A DNA stretch of 64,000 bases. Origin: Clostridium polyendosporum. Lineage in GTDB: Bacteria > Bacillota > Clostridia > Clostridiales > Clostridiaceae. Made by a program: the position numbers and the translations under genes. Positions 52,355-61,694 of the stretch are shown piece by piece (position 1 is the stretch's first letter; the number at the start of each line of letters is the position of its first letter). The stretch lies in the NCBI RefSeq assembly GCF_018332455.1, contig NZ_BOPZ01000006.1, positions 92,050-156,049 of the forward strand, given 5' to 3'. The notes below the pieces were generated by a model that had not been told where the DNA came from, did not search any database, and was given only the letters and a program-made list of their open reading frames with translations.

Positions 52355-52392
52355 AAAAGCAAAAGAATCGCAATAATTATTCTTTTGCTTTT
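52355..52392. terminator. Bidirectional terminator overlapping a stop codon
   Basis: AAAAGCAAAAGAAT and ATTCTTTTGCTTTT form a 14-bp perfect stem. It ends the rocB fragment and overlaps the last codons of the minus-strand gene. Confidence 0.75.
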
Positions 52393-52616
52393 ATATAGAT
52401 TTCAGATGCATTGTCAAGCGCTTGAACTGCCTGTTTTGTAGGCATATTTTTTAATATAGGTGCACACTTATTACAAAGCACACTTCCTTTACCGTGAAAA
52501 ACATCACTGCTTCTTATATCACTACGTGGGTTGCCGAATATTGGCACATTGCATAACTCACATCTTTGATGTTTCTCAGATTTGCCGTGGGTTGATGTAC
52601 TACTTTGATCATTCAT
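52377..52616 (-). CDS. Small zinc-ribbon-like hypothetical protein
   Basis: Seventy-nine residues. CELCNVPIFG and later CNKCAPILKNMP give two CxxC pairs about 25 residues apart, a classical zinc ribbon. The N-terminus is polar (MNDQSSTSTHGKSEKHQ). GGAGGTAATATT stands before ATG. Function unknown; possibly a regulatory or RNA-binding adaptor. Confidence 0.65.
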   Translation of the reverse strand: MNDQSSTSTHGKSEKHQRCELCNVPIFGNPRSDIRSSDVFHGKGSVLCNKCAPILKNMPTKQAVQALDNASEIYIKAKE

Positions 52617-53050
52617 AATATTACCTCCATCACACGCAAGTTTATTATATTTTATGCAAATTCAGATTTAATAATCTGGAAAAATACAATAAATTAGGTA
52701 GAAAAATAAAAAAGATTAAGACGCAATCCAAGTATAGGTCGAAACAAAAGAACGCCTTTTAAAGTGTTCTTATTTTTTGCAATTATTTATCTTAAATAAG
52801 TTATTCGTAAATGAGTAAAAGCTTTAAAATTTATAGACAAAAATATAGAAGGCACGGAGAAGATAGGAGAGCAGAATGCAGAATAGACTAAGAAAACAAA
52901 GGCAAACATCAATTGCTTTAGCTACTTTTGTAATTCATATAATTCGACTTTAATACTAAAATATTTGTATTTACAAATAAAGTATAGACTTAACAAAATC
53001 ATTCATTAAAATTTACGAGGCTTTAAAAAAGTACATTTGGAGGAATATAA
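52617..53050. other. Gap with repeat copy 3 and replisome-organizer debris
   Basis: 52786-52818 is the third copy of the TTATCTTAAATAAGTT repeat. At about 52853-52910 the sequence AATATAGAAGGCACGGAGAA...AGACTAAGAAAACAAA copies the linker-coding part of the replisome organizer (23106-23162). No gene. Confidence 0.6.
52786..52818. repeat. Dispersed intergenic repeat, copy 3
   Basis: ATTTATCTTAAATAAGTT then ATTCGTAAATGAGTAA, as at 40107-40140 and 46438-46470. Confidence 0.65.
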
Positions 53051-53221
53051 TTGATTTTGTTGAAGCACAATATCGATAAGGATGATGTAGTAAGTACGCT
53101 GGTTACTAAGTTAAGGGGAGGTGTTTCTACAGGGCATATTGGAGATAGTAAAATATTTATCTACAATGTGGAAGATGCTTTAAGGATCAGAACTGGTGAA
53201 ACAGGAGAAGCAGCTATATAG
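53051..53221 (+). pseudogene. Truncated PII (GlnB/GlnK) nitrogen-regulatory protein
   Basis: TTG 53051 with GGAGG 8 nt upstream opens a 56-codon frame. It reads KDDVVSTLVTKLRGGV, then STGHIGDSKIFIYNVED, and ends ALRIRTGETGEAAI. The latter two are the C-terminal PII signature (TGxxGDGKIFV...IRIRTGE). The first half, including the T-loop with its modifiable Tyr, is absent. It lies directly before amt, the usual PII position, so it is a decayed glnK or a short remnant still translated. Confidence 0.75.
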
Positions 53222-53316
53222 AATAGAGATTGAGCAAAATTTGCACAATTAAGTGAAGATTAATCAAAAGCAATATTAAAATTTATTGTAGATCAGTAGA
53301 TCAATGGAGGGAAAAA

Positions 53317-54579
53317 ATGCAGGAATTAAGTATAGGAGATTCAAGTTATCTTTTTACATGTACAGTTTTAGTTATGCTTATGACGCCAGGATTGGCATTG
53401 TTTTATAGTGGAATGGTAAGGAGCAAGAATGTATTAAGCACAACCATGCACAGCTACGTTACTATGGGTATAGTATCAATTCAGTGGATTTTAATAGGTT
53501 ATACCTTAGCTTTTGGTGGAGATTATGCAGGAATTATAGGTGGATTAAACTTCCTTGGTTTAAAGGGTGTAGGAATTGCTCCAAATGCAGATTATGCTGC
53601 AACAATACCTCATTCATTATTCATGATGTTCCAGCTTATGTTTGCAATCATAGCGCCAGCTCTTATATCAGGAGCTTATGCAGAAAGATTTAAATTTTCA
53701 GCGTTCTTATTGTTTACTTTACTATGGACAACTCTTGTATATGACCCAGTAGCTCACTGGGTTTGGGGTGTTGGAGGTTGGTTGAGAAATTTAGGTGCTT
53801 TGGACTTTGCTGGTGGAAATGTTGTACACATAAGTTCAGGTGTATCTGGTCTTGTAGTAGCTCTTGTAGTAGGAAAGAGAAAATCCTTAAGATCTATCAG
53901 ACCACATAATTTGCCATTAACTATGCTTGGTGTTGGACTATTATGGTTTGGATGGTTTGGATTTAACGCAGGTAGTGCTTTAGCTTTAAACGATGTTGCA
54001 ATGAATGCATTTATAACAACAAATACAGCAGCAGCAGCAGCAGGATTATCTTGGATGTTTGCAGAATGGATAGTAAGCAAAAAGCCAACAGCTCTTGGCT
54101 TTGGTAGCGGTGTTGTAGCAGGATTAGTTGCTATTACTCCTGCAGCAGGTTTTGTAACTCCAGTGTCAGCAATATGGATAGGTTTGGGTGGTGGAGTAAT
54201 CTGTTACTTCTCAGTTAACTTCATGAAGAAGAAATTTGGATATGATGATGCATTAGATGCTTTTGGATGTCACGGTATAGGCGGAACCTGGGGGGCGATA
54301 GCTACAGGATTATTTGCTACTAAGGCAGTAAACTCTGCTGGAGCAGATGGATTATTCTATGGCAACCCTCATCAGTTATTAGTGCAGATAATCAGTATTG
54401 GAGCTACTTATATCTATGCTATAGTTGCTACATTTGTAATTCTAATGGCTATTAAACTTGTTATGAAGTTAAGAGCAACTAATGAAGAAGAAGCATTAGG
54501 CTTAGATGTATCACAGCATGGTGAAACTGGTTATGGACAGCTTACTTTAGAAGGATCAGAAGGTGGAATGGGCGTATAA
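53317..54579 (+). CDS. amt: Ammonium transporter
   Basis: Imports ammonium through a trimeric channel in the plasma membrane. The 420 residues contain eleven hydrophobic segments and the family landmarks: FYSGMVRSKN, MFQLMFAIIAPALISGAYAER, DPVAHWVWGVGGWL with the first pore-lining His, GSALALND and DAFGCHGIGGTWGAI with the second His. Full length and intact. GGAGGG precedes ATG. Such genes are usually co-transcribed with a PII gene; here only a PII fragment remains upstream. A strong terminator follows. Confidence 0.95.
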   Translation: MQELSIGDSSYLFTCTVLVMLMTPGLALFYSGMVRSKNVLSTTMHSYVTMGIVSIQWILIGYTLAFGGDYAGIIGGLNFLGLKGVGIAPNADYAATIPHSLFMMFQLMFAIIAPALISGAYAERFKFSAFLLFTLLWTTLVYDPVAHWVWGVGGWLRNLGALDFAGGNVVHISSGVSGLVVALVVGKRKSLRSIRPHNLPLTMLGVGLLWFGWFGFNAGSALALNDVAMNAFITTNTAAAAAGLSWMFAEWIVSKKPTALGFGSGVVAGLVAITPAAGFVTPVSAIWIGLGGGVICYFSVNFMKKKFGYDDALDAFGCHGIGGTWGAIATGLFATKAVNSAGADGLFYGNPHQLLVQIISIGATYIYAIVATFVILMAIKLVMKLRATNEEEALGLDVSQHGETGYGQLTLEGSEGGMGV

Positions 54580-54648
54580 ATAGTAGCTATAATTATATGA
54601 GAATAATATAGATTTTTTTGTAACTTGAATAAAATATAATTTGGATCT

Positions 54649-54694
54649 AATTAAAAAATGACAAAGGGTAATAATCCTTTGTCATTTTTTAATT
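54649..54694. terminator. Strong bidirectional terminator between amt and the DUF6514-like gene
   Basis: A 19-bp perfect stem (AATTAAAAAATGACAAAGG and its complement) with an eight-base loop. The same hairpin was copied to 61633-61678. Confidence 0.88.
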
Positions 54695-54711
54695 AAGGTA
54701 TCTATACATTA

Positions 54712-55065
54712 TTAATTAGCTGTTCTAGCTAAAGCAACGTCAAAGTCTATAACATATGTATCCACGTACTCGCCTAATATATCTATCAAGTGTCTTGGAG
54801 ATACTCCATTATCATATATCATTTTTAATAAATTGTGTACTCTATGTCTTTGTGGACTTATTGAAGCTATGGCTTCTATTTCAGTATTTATTAAATTACC
54901 ATTGCTGATATCATGTCTCTCAACTTCTATTCCGTAAGTTTGGACTTTCATTTTGTCCTCACCTATTGGAAATCTCTGTTCGTTCCTTACTAATTTATAA
55001 AAATACTTATAATTAACTTCATTTTGAATTTCGTTTCTAGTTAATAAGAGTTCTACAATTTTCAT
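54712..55065 (-). CDS. DUF6514-like small protein
   Basis: A 117-residue soluble protein: MKIVELLLTRNEIQNEVNYKYFYKLVRNE at the start, YGIEVERHDISNG in the middle, and VHNLLKMIYDNGVSPRHLIDIL then YVDTYVIDF at the end. The pattern agrees with DUF6514, a clostridial family of unknown function; the name is from memory and moderately sure. AGGGGGAT precedes ATG. Its 3' half, with the terminator, is duplicated near 61.7 kb. Confidence 0.75.
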   Translation of the reverse strand: MKIVELLLTRNEIQNEVNYKYFYKLVRNEQRFPIGEDKMKVQTYGIEVERHDISNGNLINTEIEAIASISPQRHRVHNLLKMIYDNGVSPRHLIDILGEYVDTYVIDFDVALARTAN

Positions 55066-55534
55066 TTAAATATCCCCCTATAAAATATCATTTGGAACTA
55101 AGTGGTCCTAAATTAATTTATTTCAAATAACACATTTAATTCACTGTCTTTAACCTATAAAAATAATATCACTTTATTAAAAAGAAATATGTCACTTTTT
55201 ATAACTTAATAAAAATAAATTATCCCTTTGAAATGACACAATTACTCATACTGAGCTGATTTCATAAATCAGCAATTGTAAGGGTTGGTAGTCATTTACA
55301 TATATTATGAAATATATTACATTTATTACGAATTATTTGTCGAATAACAAAGGTTATTGACTGTGTTTTTTTAAATTTTATTATTTGTAGAATTTTTTTA
55401 TTAGGTCCTGTTAGACTAAATTGTTGATATATACAAACTAACACAGGTAGTCCAATTGCAAATTGAATTTGAAATTGGACTACCTGATAATACATAAGTT
55501 AGGAATACTATGTACCTAATATTGAAATAAATCA
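55066..55534. other. Gap with a perfect 14-bp hairpin
   Basis: CAGGTAGTCCAATT (55444-55457) and its complement (55473-55486) form a perfect stem 48 bp past the stop of the QueG-like fragment, probably that gene's terminator. The rest is AT-rich with no gene. Confidence 0.5.
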
Positions 55535-56019
55535 CTATATTTTCGCAAAGGGGCATACTTTTCTACAAATATTACATGAATATACAATTCCTCCACCATC
55601 AGTTACTGGGGCACATATTTCTCTACATTTTTTTTGATTTACTGTAATTCCATCTAACGCAGATTGAGGACATGATTTTAAACAAATATTACGGCTTTTT
55701 GGACACAAATTTTTTACTAAATCATCTTCAGTTAACTCTGCATTAGTTAATATTGCTCCAAGGTAGAGCCTATTACCATATCTTTGATTTATTAATAAAG
55801 TATTTTTACCAATCCATCCAATACCAGATGCTTGGGCCAAGTGTTTTAGTGATAATATTCCTCTACCATGCCTATTTTGTGAATCCCAATATTCATAAGG
55901 TTCATCTGATGGAATAGGAATTGCCTTATAACCTTCTGATTCAATATTTAAAGTAAGTTGAATAGAAATATTATCTAACAATTCAACAAACTTATTTTTA
56001 ACAAATGTATAAGGAACAA
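55535..56019 (-). pseudogene. QueG-like 4Fe-4S protein, N-terminus removed at an IS605-type end
   Basis: The frame encodes the C-terminal part of an epoxyqueuosine-reductase-like protein: LKHLAQASGIGWIGKNTLLI, GAILTNAELTEDD, then CPKSRNICLKSCPQSAL and CAPVTDGGGIVYSCNICRKVCPF with cysteines for two [4Fe-4S] clusters. Reading upstream, the frame stays open (FVKNKFVELLDNISIQL) until it meets the IS200/IS605-like end at about 56019, where homology stops. The first half is missing, so an insertion or deletion broke the gene. Only a TTG could start it now. Confidence 0.78.
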
Positions 56020-56076
56020 TCGAATATTTTGGAAAACGTGCTATCCATCTCCACCTTAAGAAGATGGAGTGTTTCG
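56020..56076. mobile_element. IS200/IS605-like end remnant, second copy
   Basis: Same sequence as 41806-41862, with the CCATCT...AGATGG hairpin. No transposase gene accompanies it. One side abuts the truncated QueG-like gene and the other a tRNA fragment. Confidence 0.55.
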
Positions 56077-56106
56077 CATGAGAAAAAGATAAAAGAATTT
56101 TATTAT

Positions 56107-56156
56107 ACTAGCTACGAACCAGTTGTTCGGAGATTTGAATCCTCTCCGCCGCACCA
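56107..56156 (+). pseudogene. 3' half of a tRNA-Arg(ACG)
   Basis: ACTAG-CTACGAA-CCAGT reads as an anticodon arm with anticodon ACG (one mispair). It is followed by variable bases TGTTC, a T arm GGAGA-TTTGAAT-CCTCT, acceptor strand CCGCCGC, A and CCA. No matching 5' acceptor (GCGGCGG) or D arm exists upstream; IS-like sequence replaces it. So this is a tRNA fragment, possibly left by integration or recombination at a tRNA gene. Confidence 0.65.
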
Positions 56157-56161
56157 TAAAA

Positions 56162-56198
56162 AACTCGGTAATTTCTATAGTTACCGGGTTTAATTTTT
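56162..56198 (+). terminator. Terminator after the tRNA fragment
   Basis: AACTCGGTAA and TTACCGGGTT (one G-U) followed by TAATTTTTT; most likely the native terminator of the original tRNA gene. Confidence 0.7.
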
Positions 56199-56296
56199 TA
56201 TAATTTATTACTATGATTGTTTAGATAGAGTTATGTATAAAAAGTTTATATAGACCTAAAAGAAAAATAAACATGATTCTTTAGGTATAACAATTT

Positions 56297-56326
56297 ACAA
56301 GACCCATTCGTGAGTCTTGTATTTTT
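56297..56326 (+). terminator. Hairpin with T-rich tail
   Basis: ACAAGAC and GTCTTGT arms around a ten-base loop, then ATTTTT. The rest of the gap before the collagen-like gene shows nothing else. Confidence 0.5.
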
Positions 56327-56526
56327 GCACATATCCTTAGCCATTTTACTGTCACAGATTGATATCTGGAACCATCCCAAGTTGTTGTGCAATTTTGTTA
56401 GTGTAACATAAACCTATAATTATATTTAATTGATAGTTAAAGTTTTCAATAAAGAAATATAGTATTGTTTGTCTAAAAGATGAATATTGTATATTGTTGC
56501 TAGTATTCATATAAGGAGCTGAAAAC

Positions 56527-59280
56527 ATGAAAGTAGAGTTTGTAGTAAATGCAGGGGGTGCACCGTCTATTCAAGAAGGGCCTATTACAAGCAGACCTTT
56601 AGCGGGTATGAAAGGTAGGCTTTTTTTAGATACTAACCAACGCATTCTTTATCGAGATAACGGAAGTCAGTGGCTACAGTTACAATTAGGGCCACAAGGA
56701 CCAGTAGGACCAAAGGGAGATACTGGCGAAGTAGGATCAATGGGACCAGTAGGACCACAAGGGTTAACAGGACCACAAGGATTAACAGGACCACAAGGAC
56801 CAGTAGGACCAAAGGGAGATACTGGCGAAGTAGGACCAATGGGACCAGTAGGACCACAAGGGTTAACAGGACCACAAGGACCACAAGGATTAACAGGACC
56901 ACAAGGACCAGCAGGACCACAAGGACCAGTAGGTCCAAAGGGAGATACTGGCGAAGTAGGACCAATGGGACCAGTAGGACCACAAGGGCCAAAGGGAGAT
57001 GCTGGCGAAGTAGGACCAGTGGGACCAGTAGGACCACAAGGACCACAAGGATTAACAGGACCACAAGGACCAGTAGGACCAAAGGGAGATACTGGTGAAG
57101 TAGGACCAATGGGACCAGTAGGACCACAAGGGTTAACAGGACCACAAGGACCACAAGGATTAACAGGGCCACAAGGACCAGTAGGACCAAAGGGAGATAC
57201 TGGCGAAGTAGGACCAATGGGACCACAAGGACCACAAGGGCCAAAAGGAGATACAGGTGAAATAGGGCCACAAGGACCAGTAGGACCAAAAGGAGATACT
57301 GGCGAAGTAGGACCACAAGGGTTAACAGGACCACAAGGACCAGCAGGACCAAAGGGAGATACTGGCGAAGTAGGACCACAAGGGTTAACAGGACCACAAG
57401 GACCAGCAGGACCAAAAGGAGATACTGGCGAAGTAGGACCACAAGGGTTAACAGGACCACAAGGACCAGCAGGACCAAAGGGAGATACTGGCGAAGTAGG
57501 ACCACAAGGGTTAACAGGACCACAAGGGTCAAAGGGAGATACAGGTGAAGTAGGGCCACAAGGACCAGTAGGACCAATGGGACCACCTTTTATCCCAGGT
57601 TGTAATACGAATTCTATAGGCTCATGTTCTTTGGCAGAAGGCAATTCTACAACAGCAAGTGGATACTCATCTCATGCAGAAGGTGATTCTACAACAGCAA
57701 GTGGAACGGCTTCTCACACAGAAGGTTATTTTACAACAGCAGGTGGATTGGCTTCTCATGCAGAAGGCAATTCTACAACAGCAAGTGGAGATGTTTCTCA
57801 TGCAGAAGGCAATTCTACAATAGCAAGTGGATACTCTTCTCATGCAGAAGGTGATATTACAACAGCAAGTGGAGATATTTCTCATGCAGAAGGTAGGTAT
57901 ACAACAGCAAGTGGACGGTATTCTCATGCAGAAGGCAATTCTACAACAGCAAGTGGATACTCTTCTCATGCAGAAGGTGATTTTACAACAGCAAGTGGAG
58001 ATATTTCTCATGCAGAAGGTAGGTATGCAACAGCAAGTGGAAATATTTCTCATGCAGAAGGTCAATCCACCCTAGCAGCGAATGGTACTTTATATAAAAT
58101 AAATGGATTTGACAATACTGCAAAAACTATAACATTAGATAATATTACGGGATTAGTTGTTGGAGATAGTTTAATTATTAAAATAACAGATAGCTTAGCA
58201 CAAACCGTAGTTATAGCTGCAATTAATGGTACTGTTGTTACTTTAGATACAACAGCTACTATATATAGTAGTTGGGTTTATGCAATAAAAAGATCTAATT
58301 CGCAATATGCGTGTCATGCAGAGGGAGTTAATACAATAGCAAGTGGACCTCACTCTCATGCTGAAGGCGATTCTACAGTAGCAAGTGGAAGTTCTTCCCA
58401 TGCTGAAGCTTCTTACACAGTAGCAAATGGAGATAACTCACATGCAGAAGGCATGAGCACAATAGCAAGTGGATTTTGTTCACATGCCGAAGGTAGGTAT
58501 ACAACAGCAAGTGCAGACTCTTCTCATGCAGAAGGTGCTAACACAGTAGCAAGTGGAGTTGTTTCTCATGCCGAAGGTGTATATACAAGCACTAATAATT
58601 TTTCGGGTTCTCATATTATGGGTGCGTTTGGAGATGCCGATAATAATTATTCATGGTTCTTGGCAAATGGTAATTTTAGTGCAAAAGGATTAGCTGCTAA
58701 AATTTTATACGATGGAAGGGGTTTTGCAGACGTTGGTTGGTTTGGCGGTGGTGCTGATTATGCGGAAATGTTCGAAACAATTGATGAACAACCTATTGAA
58801 GTTGGACATTTTGTTACTTTAGAAGGTGATAAAATAAGAAAAGCTAATAGTAATGATGATTATATATTAGGTATCACAAGTGCTGCATCTTCTTTCGTTG
58901 GAGATAGTGGTGAATTACGGTGGAAAAATAAATTTATAATAGATGAATGGGGTAGGGTACAATACCATGAGGTTATAATTCCAGAAGTAAAAGATAAAGA
59001 TGGTAATGTAGTTATTTCAGAACATACGGAAACACAACCAATTTTGAATCCTGAGTGGGACAATAAGAGGGAATATATCCCACGATTAAAACGTCCCGAA
59101 TGGGTTACAGTTGGTTTGATGGGAAAACTTCTTCTTCGGGATGATGGAACTTGTTTGGAAGGTAGATATTGTAAGCCTAATGACGAAGGTATTGCAACTG
59201 CTTCGAATAAGGGTTATAGAGTTATGAAACGTACTAGAGCAAATCAAATATTAGTCTTCTTTAATGGAAATAGATTATAG
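56527..59280 (+). CDS. Collagen-like/SHAEG-repeat surface fibre with Peptidase_G2 domain
   Basis: A 917-residue fibrous protein. Residues 1-54 form a leader with [16 protein letters not shown], as in phage fibre and spore-surface proteins. Residues ~55-355 are about 100 Gly-X-Y triplets ([21 protein letters not shown]), expected to form a trimeric collagen helix. About 370-515 and 596-690 are YadA-head-like repeats (SHAEGxxTTASG), split by a beta domain. The C-terminus, from about 700 ([22 protein letters not shown]), matches the Peptidase_G2/IMC self-cleaving trimerisation domain of phage appendages. No signal peptide; it resembles exosporium or prophage fibres. AAGGAG precedes ATG. Confidence 0.88.
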   Translation: MKVEFVVNAGGAPSIQEGPITSRPLAGMKGRLFLDTNQRILYRDNGSQWLQLQLGPQGPVGPKGDTGEVGSMGPVGPQGLTGPQGLTGPQGPVGPKGDTGEVGPMGPVGPQGLTGPQGPQGLTGPQGPAGPQGPVGPKGDTGEVGPMGPVGPQGPKGDAGEVGPVGPVGPQGPQGLTGPQGPVGPKGDTGEVGPMGPVGPQGLTGPQGPQGLTGPQGPVGPKGDTGEVGPMGPQGPQGPKGDTGEIGPQGPVGPKGDTGEVGPQGLTGPQGPAGPKGDTGEVGPQGLTGPQGPAGPKGDTGEVGPQGLTGPQGPAGPKGDTGEVGPQGLTGPQGSKGDTGEVGPQGPVGPMGPPFIPGCNTNSIGSCSLAEGNSTTASGYSSHAEGDSTTASGTASHTEGYFTTAGGLASHAEGNSTTASGDVSHAEGNSTIASGYSSHAEGDITTASGDISHAEGRYTTASGRYSHAEGNSTTASGYSSHAEGDFTTASGDISHAEGRYATASGNISHAEGQSTLAANGTLYKINGFDNTAKTITLDNITGLVVGDSLIIKITDSLAQTVVIAAINGTVVTLDTTATIYSSWVYAIKRSNSQYACHAEGVNTIASGPHSHAEGDSTVASGSSSHAEASYTVANGDNSHAEGMSTIASGFCSHAEGRYTTASADSSHAEGANTVASGVVSHAEGVYTSTNNFSGSHIMGAFGDADNNYSWFLANGNFSAKGLAAKILYDGRGFADVGWFGGGADYAEMFETIDEQPIEVGHFVTLEGDKIRKANSNDDYILGITSAASSFVGDSGELRWKNKFIIDEWGRVQYHEVIIPEVKDKDGNVVISEHTETQPILNPEWDNKREYIPRLKRPEWVTVGLMGKLLLRDDGTCLEGRYCKPNDEGIATASNKGYRVMKRTRANQILVFFNGNRL
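56690..57590 (+). repeat. Collagen triplet DNA repeats
   Basis: Multiples of 9 bp built on GGACCACAAGGA, with a longer recurring block (GGACCAAAGGGAGATACTGG...) about every 54-120 bp. High identity between blocks suggests recent slippage or recombination, so copy number is probably variable among strains. Confidence 0.85.
57640..58610 (+). repeat. SHAEG head repeats
   Basis: About 16 units of near 42 bp containing TCTCATGCAGAAGG and ACAACAGCAAGTGGA, coding for the 14-residue left-handed beta-roll repeat of YadA-type heads. Confidence 0.8.
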
Positions 59281-59627
59281 GAAAATATCGCGGGGTCATC
59301 TTAATTGTGATGGCTCTGTTTGTTTTTATGTTTAAAGATTATTGGAGTTAAAACCAAAATAAATGCTGTAAAATTATAAAAGCTAACGGCACATCTAAAT
59401 ACCGTGATTAGCAATGTAAAATATATTATTGTACTAGAAGATGTTTGTTATTAATATAATTCTTTTTTAAAATACATTTCTTAAACAAAGGCTTAATTTA
59501 AAGTTAATCGCACTACATCTTTTTTTATTTGTCTATAATCAGCAATCAGCACATGTGGAGACAGTGGTGAAGATAGTAAAGATAGTAAAGAAATAGGCTG
59601 AGATCAAAGGATTTTAAGTAAATATTT
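59281..59627. other. Intergenic gap
   Basis: Lies between convergent genes. Only a poor hairpin (GGGTCATC/GTGATGGCTC, 59293-59315) and a short AAGATAGT microrepeat near 59570 are seen. Confidence 0.4.
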
Positions 59628-60512
59628 CTAACTGTTAGAAGCTAATGATATTACGTAGTCTCTAAATTTCTTTGCTACAGGGGATATATAAGAATCCTTT
59701 AGCCAGCCCATATAAATAGTTCTATATCCAATGTTTTCTTTTATTTTTATAATAGAAACCGTACTTGTGTTAATAAGAGGAGCATTAGGAACTATAGTAA
59801 TACCAGCACCAGCAGCGACTAATCCTCCAAGCATACTAACTTCATTAGGTTGTATGGAAATCTTGGGAGTATAACCCATAAGTTCAGAATAAGAAAGCAT
59901 CATATCTTTATATCCTTCAGAAAATACAATAAAGGATTCATCTTTTAAGTCTTTTAAAGAAACTTCTGTTTGATTTGAAAGAGGATGACTTTTTGGAACA
60001 ATCAAAACGTATTCTTCTTTTTTTACTGGTATTGATTTAATTTCAGTATGTTTATGAATATCATCAATGTTGTCATAAAACCCCAAGTCTATTTTACCAT
60101 CTTTTAAATCATTTAATATTTCAGGTGTAGATTCATGATTAAATTGAAATTTAGTACAGGGGCAGCTGTTTAAAAAACCACTAATTATAAAAGGCATAAA
60201 GTATGTTCCAATGCAGTAGGTAGATGCAATAGAAATAATCCCTTTATCAGGGTTTGCCATGGCTTGTAATTCCCGAATTCCTTTTTCCACCTCTAACAGA
60301 GCTATATTAGCATGCTTTAAAAAAGCTTCGCCAAAAGAGGTAAGTTTAACATTACGGCCATTTCTTTCAAATAAAGATACATTTAATTCTGCTTCTAATT
60401 TAGAAATTGCTTTGCTTAAAGCAGGTTGAGTTACCGATACTAAAGCTGCAGCAGCGGTAAAGTTTTCGGTTTCAGCTACTTTTCTAAAATATTCTAATTG
60501 CTGTAAATTCAT
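59628..60512 (-). CDS. LysR family transcriptional regulator
   Basis: About 294 residues. The N-terminal winged helix is standard: MNLQQLEYFRKVAETENF, AALVSVTQPALSKAISKLE, LFERNGRNVKLT. The C-terminal type 2 periplasmic-binding fold (residues 90-290) binds an inducer. ATG 60512 is chosen because AAGGAG is 7 nt before it; the ATG two codons earlier is too close. It is divergent from a ferredoxin-nitroreductase gene, with an LTTR-type dyad between them, so it probably controls that gene and itself. Inducer unknown. Confidence 0.92.
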   Translation of the reverse strand: MNLQQLEYFRKVAETENFTAAAALVSVTQPALSKAISKLEAELNVSLFERNGRNVKLTSFGEAFLKHANIALLEVEKGIRELQAMANPDKGIISIASTYCIGTYFMPFIISGFLNSCPCTKFQFNHESTPEILNDLKDGKIDLGFYDNIDDIHKHTEIKSIPVKKEEYVLIVPKSHPLSNQTEVSLKDLKDESFIVFSEGYKDMMLSYSELMGYTPKISIQPNEVSMLGGLVAAGAGITIVPNAPLINTSTVSIIKIKENIGYRTIYMGWLKDSYISPVAKKFRDYVISLASNS

Positions 60513-60547
60513 GTTCATACTCCTTGTAATATAAAAATAGTGCTTAT

Positions 60548-60566
60548 CTATAACTTTTGGTTATAG
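60548..60566. promoter_or_regulatory. LysR-type operator (CTATAAC-TTTTG-GTTATAG)
   Basis: A perfect 7-bp dyad with a 5-bp spacer that contains the T-N11-A core of LTTR sites. It is 36 bp upstream of the LysR start and 170 bp before the divergent nitroreductase. Confidence 0.7.
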
Positions 60567-60737
60567 AAGTGTGAATATTAGTAATTAGACATAATTAATA
60601 AGATAATGATATAATCCTAGTGTATCAGCGAATATATAAATAATTGCATAAGTTTATTATAAAAACTATTATAAATTTTATTTATATATAAGTCAAAAGT
60701 ATATTAAATAAAAGCCTTTTAAGGAGTTGATTATATT

Positions 60738-61559
60738 ATGATGAATGTAAATACTGAAAAGTGTATTGGTTGTGGACTATGTGTTAAGGATTGCTTTCTA
60801 AGAGATATTGAAATAATTGGTGGTAAAGCTAAGATTAATAATAAAAGCTGTATTAAATGCGGACATTGTATTGCTGTATGTCCTAAAGATGCAGTATCAA
60901 CAGATGAGTACAACATGGAAGATGTGAAAAATTATAATAAAGAAGAGTTTTTAGTTGATGCTGATAATCTTCTAAATTTTATTAAATTCAGAAGAACTGT
61001 AAGACAATTTAAAGATAAAGAAGTAGAAGAAGAGAAGATTTCTAAAATTATAGAAGCTGGTAGATACACTCAAACTGGTAGCAACCTGCAAGATGTGTCT
61101 TATATAGTAGTAAGGGAAGGACTACAAGAATTAAAAGCTTTAACATTAGAAAGTTTAAAGAAATTAGGAGAAGATTTACTAGCCAATCTAACTCCACAGA
61201 CTATGATGTTTAAAAGATACGCAGAGATGTGGATGAGAATGTATGAAGACTTTAATTTAAATCCTAATGAAAATGATAGGCTATTCTTTAATGCACCAGC
61301 AGTAATAATAGTTACGGCTAATTCAGATGTAAATGGTGCATTAGCTTCTTCAAATATGGAACTTATGACAAATGCTTTAGGGCTTGGCACACTCTTTAGC
61401 GGATTTTTGGTAAGAGCCGCACAAGACAACAAAAAAATTATGGATTTTCTAGGAGTAAAGGAAGGTAAAAAAATTGTAACATGCATGGTAATTGGATATC
61501 CTGATGTGAAATATTTTAGAACTGTACCAAGAAAAAAAGCAGATATAAGTTGGAAATAA
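60738..61559 (+). CDS. Nitroreductase family protein with N-terminal ferredoxin domain
   Basis: A 273-residue fusion. Residues 1-58 carry CIGCGLCVKDCF and CIKCGHCIAVCP for two [4Fe-4S] clusters; from about 75 there is the FMN nitroreductase domain (KFRRTVRQFKDKEV, AGRYTQTGSNLQD, FNAPAVIIVTA, LGLGTLFSGF). Same architecture as the gene at 5.4-6.2 kb but well diverged, so a paralogue under a different regulator (LysR here, TetR there). AAGGAG lies 11 nt before ATG 60738; ATG 60741 is possible. Substrate unknown. Confidence 0.88.
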   Translation: MMNVNTEKCIGCGLCVKDCFLRDIEIIGGKAKINNKSCIKCGHCIAVCPKDAVSTDEYNMEDVKNYNKEEFLVDADNLLNFIKFRRTVRQFKDKEVEEEKISKIIEAGRYTQTGSNLQDVSYIVVREGLQELKALTLESLKKLGEDLLANLTPQTMMFKRYAEMWMRMYEDFNLNPNENDRLFFNAPAVIIVTANSDVNGALASSNMELMTNALGLGTLFSGFLVRAAQDNKKIMDFLGVKEGKKIVTCMVIGYPDVKYFRTVPRKKADISWK

Positions 61560-61632
61560 AGTCATCGAGGAAAAGGCAGAGCATTCATTGATTTTTGAAA
61601 GTAAAGTAGGTAAGATTAACATTGAATATTCT

Positions 61633-61678
61633 AATTAAAAAATGACAAAGGGTAATACTCCTTTGTCATTTTTTAATT
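61633..61678. terminator. Copied strong terminator
   Basis: The same 19-bp stem as after amt, with one loop difference. It can end the nitroreductase transcript. Confidence 0.85.
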
Positions 61679-61694
61679 AGGGTATCTATATATT

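Noticed and set aside
55444..55486. The perfect 14-bp hairpin as a riboswitch
   Set aside because: A simple stem with an AT loop and no conserved core; a terminator or stabilising hairpin is enough to explain it.
56005..56193. Plus-strand 62-codon frame
   Set aside because: It covers an IS-like end, a tRNA fragment and a terminator; these non-coding features explain the sequence better.
56633..57644. Two long minus-strand reading frames (over 300 codons) opposite the collagen region
   Set aside because: They are antisense images of the Gly-X-Y repeats, giving Leu/Val-rich or Pro-Cys-Gly periodic translations without ribosome sites; the plus strand has the full domain architecture.
56690..58610. 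Regular DNA repeats that could suggest a CRISPR array
   Set aside because: The period follows codons (9 bp or 42 bp), units are contiguous with no unique spacers, and all are translated into known repeat proteins.
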